Origin: Panopea generosa
Taxonomy: Eukaryota > Mollusca > Bivalvia > Adapedonta > Hiatellidae
DNA: 64,000 bases
Reading direction: 5' to 3'
Assembly: GCA_029582155.1 (NCBI GenBank)
Contig: CM055901.1
Coordinates: 26,493,404 to 26,557,403 of the forward strand
In this document: positions 35,371 through 48,468 of the stretch, piece after piece
How positions within the stretch are numbered: the first letter of the stretch is position 1
Layout of the letters: each line of letters opens with the position of its first letter
The notes under the pieces: generated by a model
What the model was told of the DNA's origin: nothing
Database searches by the model: none
Seen by the model: only the letters and a program-made list of their open reading frames with translations
Translations under genes and position numbers: made by a program

Positions 35371-35593
35371 GTAAGCGAATGTTGATTTATAACTTGGCCA
35401 CTCATTTGTTGCTGATCTTCACTAAAATATTTGATGGAACGTTTAATATCATTCTGATTTTATATGACAACTGTTTTTAATTCTGAAGTTTTATATCACG
35501 ACTCTATGAAGCGTTATCTGTAAATAACGTATTATATAAATAAGTATTCCTGTATTTGCTGCACATGCGTTAACCGTCTTTGTTTATATATGT

Positions 35594-35848
35594 GCCATTC
35601 CCGGTTAACTCAGACGGTAGCGCGTCTGACTATCCTTCAAGGGGTCGAATTCCCGCCCGATACTGTGTCCGTGATAATTGATTTACGACATTGCGTTGCA
35701 TTAACATTCATCTCTCACCGCTGATTCAAGTGTGAAAGTATCATTCACTTGCGAAGATGGGTATGGTCGAGTACTAATTAACCTTTCATGATCCCAGGAA
35801 ATATTGTTGAGGTTAACTGATCCTATGTTAGCCCTCGACGGCTTAAAG
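35594..35848 (+). mobile_element. tRNA-derived SINE, family 1
   Basis: The A-box-like part is CTCAGACGGTAGCGCGTCTG. The body is TGATAATTGATTTACGAC, TCTCTCACCGCTGATTCAAG, CGAGTACTAATTAACC and CCCAGGAAATA. It ends GTTAGCCCTCGACGGC without the usual tail. It lies in the intron between the exons at 35315 and 36032, in gene orientation. Confidence 0.82.
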
Positions 35849-36031
35849 TGTTTGGCAAGGGTTGATTTGTCCAAAATATGTGCAGAAATGACTGCCAGTA
35901 TCATAAAAAAATCGCCACCGGTGAGTAATCTATCATCTAAATATACAATAATATTGTCTAAAATAAAACTTTTTCTTATGTCATATGTATAAAGTGATTT
36001 TATGTCGTTTGATTTAACGTTCTGTTTGTAG

Positions 36032-36133
36032 AATGGTAACATACGTGATGTCCAGGCTGAAACTTTATGCCGTTAAGCCAATAAAGAAACAAATGACCAG
36101 TCTGAAGCATTTGCTAGCCGTCAACGCTGAAAG
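36032..36133 (+). CDS. Pseudokinase gene exon 3: beta-3 Lys and alpha-C Glu
   Basis: 102 bp between the acceptor tgtttgtag and a GTCAGT donor. It encodes MVTYVMSRLKLYAVKPIKKQ and then MTSLKHLLAVNAE. YAVKPIKK aligns with the VAIK strand of AGC kinases (Lys codon AAG 36075-36077, residue 417 counted from 33501), and NAE gives the alpha-C glutamate (GAA 36129-36131, residue 435). The N-lobe salt-bridge residues are therefore kept. The terminal AG joins C at 37071 as Ser. Confidence 0.85.
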
Positions 36134-36684
36134 GTCAGTACACTCGCAGTTTGACGTAAAACTCTTAAATACTGATATTCAAATAAACCAGTAACAAATA
36201 CGTTACAGTAAAATGGGATGCTTGTACAATGCAGTGATTGCATTGTATTTAGTCCTTAAGTCAGGATGCAGTACTTCTTCATCTGATAAATATTTAGGCA
36301 CTTTGACAGAGTTGATTCAAACCCAGCCTTGAACTGATCTACTACTCTGTTTCAATCACTTGACTGGTGGAGGTAATTAAGTCATCCTTTAAAACACAGT
36401 GCATAGTTTTGGAGTTGCTTAAATGCCAGAATTAAAATGAATAATCATTCAAACAATATAAATGTTGATGCTTGGTAAACGTACCAATGAATAAGAGTCA
36501 GGATCGTAAACCGTAGGAACGATCCATAACCAATGGGAAGTGGCGTATCCTTCACCAAACCAATATAGCTGTATATGCTCATACTGCGGTTGTGTCCATT
36601 GATGCCACGTCTGCTTTGGTTGTATATTTTCTCATCTTTCACATCCATGTACAAAGCGTCGCTTAACTGGAAATCAGACTGCAG
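36134..36684. other. Intron 3, first part; no exon found
   Basis: Searched for an exon supplying kinase strands beta-4/beta-5, the hinge and alpha-D, which would have to enter and leave in phase 2. Every candidate acceptor led to an early stop. Confidence 0.45.
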
Positions 36685-36955
36685 CGAGGTCTAGTGGTAG
36701 AGCGTCCGCCTTGCATGCGGAAGGTCGTGGGTTCGATCCCCACACTGGGTCATACCAAAGACTTTAAAAATGGTACTAGAAGCTTCCTCGCTTGACGCTC
36801 AACATTTAGAGGAGAGTTCTAAGTCTGGTTAGCCCGGTGTCAGTATAATGTGACTGGGTGGGGTATCATACCATGTGTCTGTGGCATGATACTCGAGCGT
36901 GACAGCGCTCACAATACTGTCGCGATATGACTGAACAAATTGTTGAAAGCGACAC

Positions 36956-37042
<87 letters not shown>

Positions 37043-37043
37043 G
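36685..37043 (+). mobile_element. tRNA-derived SINE with (CAA)n tail, family 2
   Basis: The head resembles tRNA-Ala: GTCTAGTGGTAGAGC (A box), an anticodon-like stem-loop CCGCCTTGCATGCGG, and GTGGGTTCGATCCCCAC (perfect T arm). The acceptor stem does not pair, so this is not a tRNA gene. The body has TGACTGGGTGGGGTATCATA and GTGTCTGTGGCATGATACTC, followed by a long (CAA)n run. The layout matches SINEs known from bivalves (Meta-type); that attribution is from memory. Confidence 0.8.
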
Positions 37044-37070
37044 TAAATTAATTCATATTTTCACTCACAG

Positions 37071-37212
37071 CCGTATATTTGCTGAGACGCACGCCAAGTT
37101 TGTATGCGTGAACCTGATGATGGCGCTACGCTTCCTGCACGAGCACGATATCATGCACGGGTCGATCTCTCCCAAGAAGATTTTGTTTACAGAGAAAGGA
37201 TATCCGTACTTG
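37071..37212 (+). CDS. Pseudokinase gene exon 4: alpha-E and catalytic loop (HGS)
   Basis: 142 bp, acceptor ttttcactcacag, donor GTAAGA. The first C completes Ser, then RIFAETHAKFVCVNLMMALR (alpha-E) and FLHEHDIMHGSISPKKILF. Aligned to HRDLKPEN of PKG, Arg is Gly (37159-37161), the catalytic Asp is Ser (37162-37164), and Asn is Lys (37177-37179). It ends TEKGYPYL in phase 0. The loss of the proton-accepting Asp and metal-binding Asn predicts no phosphotransfer. Other exons keep the frame, so this looks like a pseudokinase rather than a random dead copy. Confidence 0.88.
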
Positions 37213-37844
37213 GTAAGATATATATTTATACAGCATTCACAATGAATAGACGACAACTTGCCAACCCTGACAACAAATTAAATTATGCTGTTCATTATAA
37301 GCTGCCTGAACACCCGAACTGCGGTGAAGGTTACTTTTATGCGAGTCTTTACGTCTATTTCTTAAAGCGTACATAATAAATTAGATAAATACTTATGGTA
37401 CTCTATTGTTTCTGTCTCTCTCTGCTTCTGCTTTTGACTCTGTTACTGCTTTAGTCTCCTGCTTCTTTCGCTGCTGCTGTTTTTGCTAATGTTGCTGTTG
37501 CTACGGTTTCTCCATCTTCTACTACTACTTCCACTGCTACTGCCCTAGATTTTGCTGCTTTTTTTAATATTTCTGCGACCGCTACTAGTCTGTTTCTGTA
37601 ACTGATTCAGCATTCACTTTGACCATTACCTTAACTTATACTGCTACTTATCCAGCGATTGTTACGGGTGAGGCATACCACTTCTGAGTTTGTCGATGCT
37701 GCGTCTACATCTTCTTCTATCACTACTACTACTGTAATTGACTTGGCTACTGCTATTGATACCAATGTTATATTTTTTGCTGGTGATCTTGTTTTTGTTG
37801 TTTGAATTTACATGACTAGTAATATTTACATAAAAAACGTGTGA
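37213..37844. other. Intron 4, first part
   Basis: Includes a degenerate trinucleotide-like stretch at about 37410-37810 (TGCTGCTGTTTTTGCTAATG and CTACTACTACTG). No exon or element. Confidence 0.45.
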
Positions 37845-38895
37845 TTATCGAATATTGCAAAATACGCTTATAACATTTATATAAAGTATATCATAGTAAA
37901 AATGCGTGATCATCGCATATTGCCGAATACGCAAGTAATATTTTACATTAAGTTTCCCATAATAAAAACGCGTGATTATCGTAAAATGCCGAATACGCCA
38001 GTAATATTTACATTTAATTTCCCATAGTAAAACGTGTGATTATCGCATATTGCCAAATACGCCAGTAGTATTTACATTAAGTTTCCCATAATAAAACGTG
38101 TGATTATCGCATATTGCCAAATACGCCAGTAATATTTACATTAAGTTTCCCATAGTAAAACGTGTGATTATCGCATATTGCCAAATACGCCAGTAATATT
38201 TACATTAAGTTTCCCATAGTAAAACGTGTGATTATCGCATATTGCCGAATACGCCAGTAATATTTACATTCAGTTTCCCATAGGAAAACGCGAGATTATC
38301 GCATATTGCCAAATACGCAAGTAATATTTGCATTCAGTTTCCCATAGTTAAACGTGTGATTATCGCATATTGCCAAATATGCCAGTAATATTTACATTAA
38401 GTTTCCCATAGCATATTGCCAAATACGCCAGTAATATTTACATTAAGTTTCCCATAGTAAAACGTGTGATTATCGCATATTGCCAAATATGCTAGTTACA
38501 TTTTCATTAAGTTTCCCATAGTAAATCACGTGGTTATCGCATAATGTCAAATACACTAGCAATATTTACATTAAGTTTAGCCTGACCCGATTAGCTCAGT
38601 CGGTAAATCTAGGGGTTGTGAGTTCGAATCCTCGCCCGGCAACAGTCTCCATGATGATTGATATACGATAGTGTGTCTCATTGATATGCGTCTCTCATCG
38701 CTGATTCAAGTGGGAAAGTTATCAGTTACTTGCAGTGACGAGGTGTGCTCGAGTACTGGTTTACCTTTCATGATCCTAGGAAACAGCGGATAGGTTAACT
38801 GACCGTCTAGTCCATCAATTAAACATTAAGTTTCTCATATTAAAACGTGTGATTGTCGCATATTGCTAAATACGCCAGTAATATTTACATTAAAT
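37845..38895. repeat. 64-bp minisatellite, interrupted by a SINE
   Basis: About 11 units share ACGTGTGATTATCGCATATT, then GCCAAATACGCCAGTAATAT and TTACATTAAGTTTCCCATA. The array stops at 38579, where a SINE begins, and resumes at about 38820 for one more unit that runs up to the exon acceptor region. Confidence 0.92.
38580..38820 (+). mobile_element. tRNA-derived SINE, family 1, with target-site duplication
   Basis: The head CCGATTAGCTCAGTCGG and GAGTTCGAATCC are good A and B boxes, although part of the tRNA-like head is deleted. The body matches family 1. It is flanked by ACATTAAGTTT at 38569-38579 and again at about 38824-38834, which is the expected target duplication inside the 64-bp array. 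Confidence 0.88.
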
Positions 38896-38942
38896 TTCCC
38901 GTAAAAGTGCATGGTAAAACTGGCACTTTCTGTTATATCCAG

Positions 38943-39106
38943 ACTGGGTTCGGAGCAGCGTGTATTATTGATGAGCGCATGAGCCGCCCACGAGAGATGT
39001 GGCCACTGGAATACAGCAGCCCAGAACAGTTGTACCAGGCCTACCTTACCGAAGTCACTGACGTCTTCTCTGTAGGGGCTCTTGTGTATGCCATGATCTA
39101 TGGAAG
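38943..39106 (+). CDS. Pseudokinase gene exon 5: DFG (GFG) to alpha-F
   Basis: The acceptor tctgttatatccag is strong. 54 codons plus AG follow, with a GTTAGT donor. It starts TGFGAACIIDERMSRP, so the DFG aspartate is Gly (38946-38948, residue 485). The activation segment has PLEYSSPEQL, where SPE stands for APE, then TDVFSVGALVYAMIYG, which keeps the alpha-F Asp and the W/F-S-x-G pattern. The activation segment lacks the Thr found in PKG. The upstream start in the same frame (38853) would read through repeat sequence and mismatches the phase, so it was not used. Confidence 0.87.
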
Positions 39107-39634
39107 GTTAGTACAAACATTAAATGTTAAATTACGTACCAAATACACGGCTGTTGATTGGTTAGGGATTATAAGGATGTTCAGTGAAGCGAATTAAAGG
39201 GTGGGGGACAGAGGGGATACGATTTTCTTTGTAAATGATGTTGGAAAAACTAAGGGTGTTCCTTTAGTAGCCGGTATTCAAAAGAGAACAAAAATTGCAT
39301 GCATACTGTGTAAGATACTGATACTAAATGTGTAGATATATGAAAAGATTATCTTATGTTTATTACAGTAACCTTTTTCTTATATATGATTGTTAATAAA
39401 AAACGGATCACATACGAGTTCTAGTATTATTTATCCACATTTTTTTGTATCTGGAATATGTTCTAGTGTTGTACTTAAATACAGTTTGATATCTGATAAC
39501 TACGGGTTGAACGCCGTTTCAATAATGCAAGCGGTTTGAAGTTATAACCAAGCAATGACATATGTACACTATCCACTTGAACTGGTTTTGAAGAAAAATG
39601 TTTACCTTTTTTGTGAGAGAATGAGATTTGAAAA
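39107..39634. other. Intron 5, first part, no feature
   Basis: AT-rich, unique. Precedes the long 30-bp array. Confidence 0.45.
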
Positions 39635-42600
39635 TTCTAACATCTACCACAGCTACTGCCACGACTCTAACATCTACCACAGCTACAGCCACGACTCTAA
39701 CATCTGCCACAGCTACTGCCACGGCTCTAACATCTACCACAGCTACTGCCCCAACCCTAACATCTACTATAACTACTGCCGCGGCACTAACATCTACCAC
39801 AGCTACTGCCACGGCTCTAAAATATACCACAACTACTGCCACGGCTCTAACATCTACCACAGCTATTGCCGCGACTCTAACATCTACCACAACTACTGTC
39901 GCGGATCTAAAACCTACCACAACTACTGCCGCTGCTATAACATCTACCACAACTACTGCCGCGGCTCTAACATCTACCGAAACCACTGCCACGACTCTAA
40001 CACCTACCAAAACTACTGCCGCGGCTATAACATCTACCACAACTACTGCCGCGGCTCTAACATCTACCAAAACATTGCCACGACTCTTACACCTACCAAA
40101 ACTACTGCCACGGCTCTAACTAATACCACAACTACTGCCACGGCTCTAACATCTACCACAACTACTGCCACGGCTCTAACATCTACCACAACTACTGCCA
40201 CGACTCTAACATCTACCACAACTACTGTCGCGGATCTAACATCTACCACAACTACAGCAGCGACACTAACATCTACCACAACTACTGCCTCGGCTCTAAC
40301 ATATACCACAACTACTGCCACGGCTCTAACATCTACCACAACTACTGCCACGGCTCTAACATCTACCACAACTACTGCCACGGCTCTAACATCTACCACA
40401 ACTACAGCAGCGACACTAACATCTACCACAGCTACTGCCACGGCTCTAACATATACCACAACTACTGCCACGGCTCTAACATCTACCACAACTACTGCCA
40501 CGGCTCTAACATCTACCACAACTACTGCCACGGCTCTAACATCTACCACAACTAAAGCCACGGCTCTAACATCTACCACAACTACAGCAGCGACACTAAC
40601 ATCTACCACAGCTACTGCCACGGCTCTAACATATACCACAACTACTGCCACGGCTCTAACATCTACCACAGCTATTGCCGCGACTCTAACATCTACCACA
40701 ACTACTGTCGCGGAACTAAAACCTACAACAACTACTGCCGCTGCTATAACATCTACCACAACTACTGCCGCGGCTCTAACATCTACCAAAACTACTGCCA
40801 CGACTCTAACACCTACCAAAACTACGGCCGCGGCTATAACATCTACCACAACTACTGCCGCGGCTCTAACATCTACCAAAACATTGCCACGACTCTAACA
40901 CCTACCAAAACTACTGCCACGGCTCTAACTAATACCACAACTACTGCCACGGCTCTAACATCTACCACAGCTACTGCCCCAACCCTAACATCTACTATAA
41001 CTACTGCCGCGGCACTAACATCTACCACAGCTACTGCCACGGCTCTAAAATATACCACAACTACTGCCACGGCTCTAACATCTACCACAGCTATTGCCGC
41101 GACTCTAACATCTACCACAACTACTGTCGCGGATCTAAAACCTACCACAACTACTGCCGCTGCTATAACATCTACCACAACTACTGCCGCGGCTCTAACA
41201 TCTACCGAAACCACTGCCACGACTCTAACACCTACCAAAACTACTGCCGCGGCTATAACATCTACCAAAACATTGCCACGACTCTAACACCTACCAAAAC
41301 TACTGCCACGGCTCTAACTAATACCACAACTACTGCCACGGCTCTAACATCTACCACAACTACTGCCACGGCTCTAACATCTACCACAACTACTGCCACG
41401 ACTCTAACATCTACCACAACTACTGTCGCGGATCTAACATCTACCACAACTACAGCAGCGACACTAACATCTACCACAACTACTGCCACGGCTCTAACAT
41501 ATACCACAACTACTGCCACGGCTCTAACATCTACCACAACTACTGCCAAGGCTCTAACATCTACCACAACTACTGCCACGGCTCTAACATCTACCACAAC
41601 TACAGCAGCGACACTAACATCTACCACAGCTACTGCCACGGCTCTAACATATACCACAACTACTGCCACGGCTCTAACATCTACCACAACTACTGCCACG
41701 GCTCTAACATCTACCACAACTACTGCCACGGCTCTAACATCTACCACAACTAAAGCCACGGCTCTAACATCTACCACAACTACAGCAGCGACACTAACAT
41801 CTACCACAGCTACTGCAACGGCTCTAACATATACCACAACTACTGCCACGGCTCTAACATCTACCACAGCTATTGCCGCGACTCTAACATCTACCACAAC
41901 TACTGTCGCGGAACTAAAACCTACAACAACTACTGCCGCTGCTATAACATCTACCACAACTACTGCCGCGGCTCTAACATCTACCAAAACCACTGCCACG
42001 ACTCTAACACCTACCAAAACTACTGCCGCGGCTATAACATCTACCACAACTACTGCCGCGGCTCTAACATCTACCAAAACATTGCCACGACTCTAACACC
42101 TACCAAAACTACTGCCACGGCTCTAACTAATACCACAACTACTGCCACGGCTCTAACATCTACCACAACTACTGCCACGGCTCTAACATCTACCACAACT
42201 ACTGCCACGACTCTTAACATCAACCACAACTACTGCCACGGCTCTAACATCTACCACAACTACTGCCACGACTCTTAACATCACCCACAACTACTGCCGC
42301 GAATCTAACATCTACCAAAACTACTGCCACGACTCTAACATCTACTACAACTACTGCCACGGCTCTAACATCTACCACAACAACTGCAACGGCTCTAACA
42401 TCTACGACAACTACTGCCACGACTCTAACATCTTACACAACTACTGCGACGACTCTAACATCTACGACAACTACTGACGCGGATCTAACATCTACCACAA
42501 CTACAGCAGCGACACTAACATCTACCAAACTACTGCCACGGCTCTAACATCTACCACAGCTACTGCCACGACTCTAACATCTACCACAGCTACTGCCGCG

Positions 42601-45600
42601 GATCTTATATCTACCAAAACTACTGCCACGGATCTAACATGTACCAAAACTACTGCCGCGGATCTAACATCTACCACAACTACTGCCGCGAATCTAACAT
42701 CTACCAAAACTACTGCCATGGCTCTAACATCTACCATAATTACTGCTGCGGCTCTAACATCTATCAGAACTACTGCCACGGATCTAACATTTACCAGAAC
42801 TACTGCCGCGGATCTAACATCTACCAAAACTACTGCCATGGCTCTAACATCTACCATAACTACTGTTGCGGCTCTAACATCTACCACAACTACTGCCGCG
42901 GATCTAACATCTACCAAAACTACTGCCACGGATCTAACATCCACTACAACTACTGCCGCAGATCTAACATCTACCAAAACTACTGCCGCGACTCTAACAT
43001 CTACCACAACTACTGCCACGACTCTAACATCTACCACAACTATTGCCGCGGCTCTTAAATCTACTCAAATACTGCCACTGCTCTAACATCTACCACAACT
43101 ACTGCCACGTCTCTAACATCTACCACAAATACTGCCACGGATCTGACATCTACCACAACTACTGCCGCGGATATAACATCTACCAAAACTACGGCCACGA
43201 CTCTAACATCTACCACAACTACTGCCGCGGATATAACATCTACCAAAACTACTGCTACGACTCTAACTACTTCCAAAACTACTGCCGCGGATCTAACATC
43301 TACCAAAACTACTGCCACGTCTCTAACATCTACCATAGCTACTGCCACGACTCTTACATCTACCACAGCTACTGCCACGACTCTAACATCTACTACAACT
43401 ACTGCCATGACTCTAACATCTACCACAACTACTGCCACGACTCTAACATCTACCAAAACTACTGCCACGGCTCTAACATATACACAAGTACTGCCGCTGC
43501 TCTAACATCTACCATATCTACTGACATTATTCTAACATCTACCAAAACTACTGCTGGGACTCTAACATCTACCACAGCTACTGCCGCGACTCTAACATCT
43601 ACCACAACTACTGCCACGACTCTAACATCTACCACAACTACTGCCACGACTCTAACATCTACCAAAACTACTGCCACGGCTCTAACATCTACCACAACTA
43701 CTGCCACGACTCTAACATCTACCAAAACTATTGCCGCGGCTCTAACATCTATACAAGTACTGCCGCTGCTCTAACATCTACCATATCTACTGCCATGATT
43801 CTAACATCTACCAAAACTACTGCCACGACTCTAACATCTACCACAGCTACTGCCGTGACTCTAACATCTACCACAACTACTGCCACGGCTCTAACATCTA
43901 CCACAACTACTGCAACGACTCTAACATCTACCAAAACTACAGCCACGACTCTAACATCTACCACAACTACTGCCACGACTCTAACATCTACCAAAACTAC
44001 TGCCGGGACTCTAACATCTACCACAGCTACTGCCGCGACTCTAACATCTACCACAACTACTGCCACGACTCTAACATCTACCACAATTACTGGCACGACT
44101 CTAACATCTACCAAAACTACTGCAACGGCTCTAACATCTACCACAACTACTGCCACGACTCTAACATCTACCATAACTACTGCCGCGGCTCTAACATCTA
44201 CACAAGTACTGCCGCTGCTCTAACATCTACCATATCTACTGCCATGATTCTAACATCTACCAAAACTACTGCCACGGCTCTAACATCTACCACAACTACT
44301 GCCACGATTCTAACATCTACCAAAACTACTGCCACGGCTCTAACATCTACCACAGCTACTGCCGGGACTCTAACATCTACCACAGCTACAGCCGGGACTC
44401 TAACATCTACCACAGCTACTGCCGCGACTCTAACATCTACCACAGCTACTGCCGCGACTCTAACATCTACCACAACTACTGCCGCGACTCTAACATCTAC
44501 CAAAACTACTGCCACGGCTCTAACATCTACCACAACTACTGCCACGACTCTAACATCTACCACAATTACTGCCACGACTCTAACATCTACCAAAACTACT
44601 GCCACGGCTCTAACATCTACCACAACTACTGCCACGACTCTAACATCTACCATAACTACTGCCACGACTCTAACATCTACCAAAACTACTGCCACGGCTC
44701 TTACATCTACCACAGCTACTGCCGGGACTCTAACATCTACCACAGCTACTCCCGGGACTCTTACATCTACCACAGCTACTGCCGCGACTCTAACCTGTAC
44801 CACAGCTACTGCCGCGACTATAACATCTACCACAGCTACTGCCGCGACTCTAACATCTACCAAAACTACAGCCGCGACTCTAACATCTACCACAACTACT
44901 GCCAAGACTCTAACATCTACCACAGCTACTGCCGCGACTCTAACATCTACCACAACTACTGCCGCGACTCTAACATCTACCACAACTACTGCCGCGACTC
45001 TAACATCTACCAAAACTACTGCCACGGCTCTAACATCTACCACAACTACTGCCACGACTCTAACATCTACCATAACTACTGCCGCGGCTGTAACATCTAC
45101 ACAAGTACTGCCGCTGCTCTAACATTTACCATATCTACTGCCATGATTCTAACATCTACCAAAACTACTGCCACGGCTCTAACATCTACCACAACAACTG
45201 CCACGATTCTAACATCTACCAAAACTACTGCCACGGCTCTAACATCTATCACAGCTACTGCCGGCACTCTAACATCTACCACAGCTACAGCCGGGACTCT
45301 AACATCTACCACCGCTACTGCCGCGACTCTAACATCTACCACAGCTACTGCCGCGACTCTAACATTTACCACAACTACTGCCACGAATCTAACATCTACC
45401 AAAACTACTGCCACGGCTCTAACATCTACCACAACTACTTCCACGACTCTAACATCTACCACAATTACTGCCACGACTCTAACATCTACCAAAACTACTG
45501 CCACGGCTCTAACATCTACCACAACTACTGCCACGACTCTAACATCTACCATAACTACTGCCGCGGCTCTATCATCTACACAAGTACTGCCGCTGCTCTA

Positions 45601-47975
45601 ACATCTACCATATCTACTGCCATGATTCTAACATCTACCAAAACTACTGCCGGGACTCTAACATCTACCACAGCTACTGCCGCGACTCTAACATCTACCA
45701 CAGCTACTGCCGCGACTCTAACATCTACCACAGCTACTGCCGCGACTCTAACATCTACCAAAACTACTGCCACGGCTCTAACATCTACCACAACTACTGC
45801 CACGACTCTAACATCTACCAAAACTACTGCCACGGCTCTAACATCTACCACAGCTACTGCCGGGACTCTAACATCTACTACAGCTACTGCCGGGACTCTA
45901 ACATCTACCACAGCTACTGCCGCGACTCTAACATCTACCACAACTACTGCCACGACTCTAACATCTACCAAAACTACTGCCACGGCTCTAACATCTACCA
46001 CAACTACTGCCACGACTCTAACATCTACCAAAACTATTGCCGCGGCTCTAACATCTACACAAGTACTGCCGCTGCTCTAACATCTACCATATCTACTGCC
46101 ATGATTCTAACATCTACCAAAACTACTGCCGGGATTTAACATCTTCCACAGCTACTGCCGCGACTCTTACATCTACCACAACTACTGCCACGGCTCTAAC
46201 ATCTACCACAACTACTGCCACGACTCTAACATCTACCATAACTACTGCCGCGGCTCTAACATCTACACAAGTACTGCCGCTGCTCTAACATCTACCATAT
46301 CTACTGCCATGATTCTAACATCTACCAAAACTACTGCTGGGACTCCAACATCTACCAAAACTAATGCCGGGACTCTTACATCTACCACAGCTACTGCCGC
46401 GACTCTAACATCTACCACAACTACTGCCACGACTCTAACATCTACCACAATTACTGCCACGACTCTAACATCTACCAAAACTACTGCCACGGCTATTACA
46501 TCTACCAAAACTACTGCCACGACTCTTACATCTACCACAACTACTGCCACGGCTCTATCATCTACCACAACTACTGCCACGACTCTAACATCTACCAAAA
46601 CTATTGCCACGGCTTTAACATCTACAATAACTACTGCCGCGGCTCTAACATCTACACAAGTACTGCCGCTGCTCTAACATCTACCATATCTACTGCCATG
46701 ATTCTAACATCTACCAAAACTACTGCCGGGACTCTAACATCTACCACAGCTACTGCCGCGACTCTAACATCTACCACAACTACTGCCACGACTCTAACAT
46801 CTACCAAAACTACTGCCACGGCTCTAACATCTACCACAACTACTGCCACGACTCTAACATCTACCAAAACTACTGCCACGGCTCTTACATCTACCACAGC
46901 TACTTCCGGGACTCTAACATCTACCACAGCTACTCCCGGGACTCTTACATCTACCACAGCTACTGCCGCGACTCTAACATCTACCACAGCTACTGCCGCG
47001 ACTCTAACATCTACCACAACTACTGCCACGACTCTAACATCTACCAAAACTACTGCCATGGCTTTATCATCTACCACAACTACTGCCACGACTCTAACAT
47101 CTACCAAAACTATTGCCGCGGCTCTAACATATACACAAGTACTGCCGCTGCTCTAACATCTACAATATCTACTGCCATGATTCTAACATCTACCAAAACT
47201 ACTGCCGGGACTCTAACATCTACCACAGCTACTGCCGCGACTCTTACATCTACCACAACTACTGCCACGGCTCTAACATCTACCACAACTACTGCCACGA
47301 CTCTAACATCTACCAAAACTACAGCCACGACTCTAACATCTACCACAACTACTACCACGACTCTAACATCTACCACAATTACTGCCACGACTCTAACATC
47401 TACCAAAACTACTGCCACGGCTCTAACATCTACCACAACTACTGCCACGACTCTAACATCTACACAAGTACTGCCGCTGCTCTAACATCTACCATAACTA
47501 CTGCCATGATTCTAACATCTACCAAAACTACTGCCGGGACTCTAACATCTACCACAGCTACTGCCGCGACTCTAACATCTACCACAACTACTGCCGCGAC
47601 TCTTACATCTACCAAAACTACTGCCACGACTCTAACATCTACCAAAACTACTGCCACGACTCTAACATCTACCACAACTACTGCCACGGCTCTAGCATCT
47701 ACCACAACTACTGCCACGACTCTAACATCTACCAAAACTACAGCCACGACTCTAACATCTTCCACAACTACTGCCGCAGCTCTAACATCTACACAAATTC
47801 TGCCGCAGCTTTAACATCTACCATAACTACTACCATGATTCTAACATCTACCAAAACTACTGCCGCGGCTCTAACATCTACACAACTACTGCCGCGGATC
47901 TAACATCTACCATAACTACTGCCATGATTCTAACATCTACACAACTACTGCCATGACTCTCACATTTACCACAAG
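39635..47975. repeat. 8.3-kb array of 30-bp units (intronic)
   Basis: Roughly 275 units of ACTCTAACATCTACCACAAC followed by TACTGCCACG and variants. There is higher-order structure. A block of about 1.2 kb is repeated (starting near 40072 and 41270, both followed by CCTACCAAAACTACTGCCAC). From 43470 an anchor CACAAGTACTGCCGCTGCTC recurs at about 279-890 bp intervals. The Thr/Ser/Ala-rich plus frame and Val/Asp-rich minus frame stay open for up to 447 and 291 codons. Each anchor unit is short and shifts the frame into a stop, so I do not annotate a mucin-like gene. Confidence 0.95.
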
Positions 47976-48342
47976 TGCATCTCTGTATTACGTTAAATGA
48001 CCATCTTTTAAGTGTTCTACTCTCTTAGTCTGTGAAAAAAGAACTTGCTTGTAGACTGGAAAAATCAGAATTTTTTTTGCCATTTGGGTTGGCTACAAGT
48101 TCTATATAAAAAGTGTAGCCTTGTGTTTGTTTATATATGCATGTAGTATAGAGTTCATTTAAGTTGTAAATGTAATTCAGCACTGAGTTATACTACTGCA
48201 AGTTTCGTTTCAATATTTATCCATACGTGACTATAGGTAAAACAGTGGTCTGGAGTACTATTTTGCCCTGACATTGGTTTTAAAGGCATGTGAAGCAATT
48301 TATCTATCAATAGTTGATATTACAAACAATGTATAATTTTAG
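47976..48342. other. Intron 5, last part, no feature
   Basis: AT-rich unique sequence ending in the acceptor gtataattttag. Confidence 0.45.
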
Positions 48343-48468
48343 TCCACCACACAAAGGTGAGGACCCGGCATCAACACGGAGAAATATTCTTGACTACCAG
48401 TTTGTGCCGCCATTCGAACCGGAAAACATCACAGCTGCAGGAAAGAAATTCATTCTGAAGTGTATCAG
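48343..48468 (+). CDS. Pseudokinase gene exon 6: alpha-G to alpha-H
   Basis: 126 bp. The first T completes Ser of the G-S-P-P motif (YG/SPPHKGEDP), matching GSPPF-G-DP of PKG. It then reads NILDYQFVPPFEPENITAAG and KKFILKCI, ending AG before GTTAGT. This is the substrate-lobe region of AGC kinases. The nine visible residues around SPP are the closest match to PKG in the whole gene. Confidence 0.87.

Noticed and set aside
36692-36763. tRNA-Ala gene
   Set aside because: The anticodon and T arms are good but the acceptor stem does not pair, and the sequence continues into a SINE body and (CAA)n tail.
36940-37245. Single open frame starting in the (CAA)n tract and running into the kinase exon
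   Set aside because: The first part is the SINE tail (poly-Asn). The acceptor at 37070 and the phase with the upstream exon define the true exon start.
38853-38942. Upstream extension of the exon at 38943 (HIAKYASNIYIKFPVKVHG)
   Set aside because: It translates minisatellite sequence, and an exon starting there would not match phase 0 of the previous donor. The strong acceptor at 38942 does.
39555-47814. Mucin-like Thr/Ser-rich protein
   Set aside because: The frame is interrupted at each anchor unit, the other strand is equally open, and the array lies between phase-matched kinase exons.
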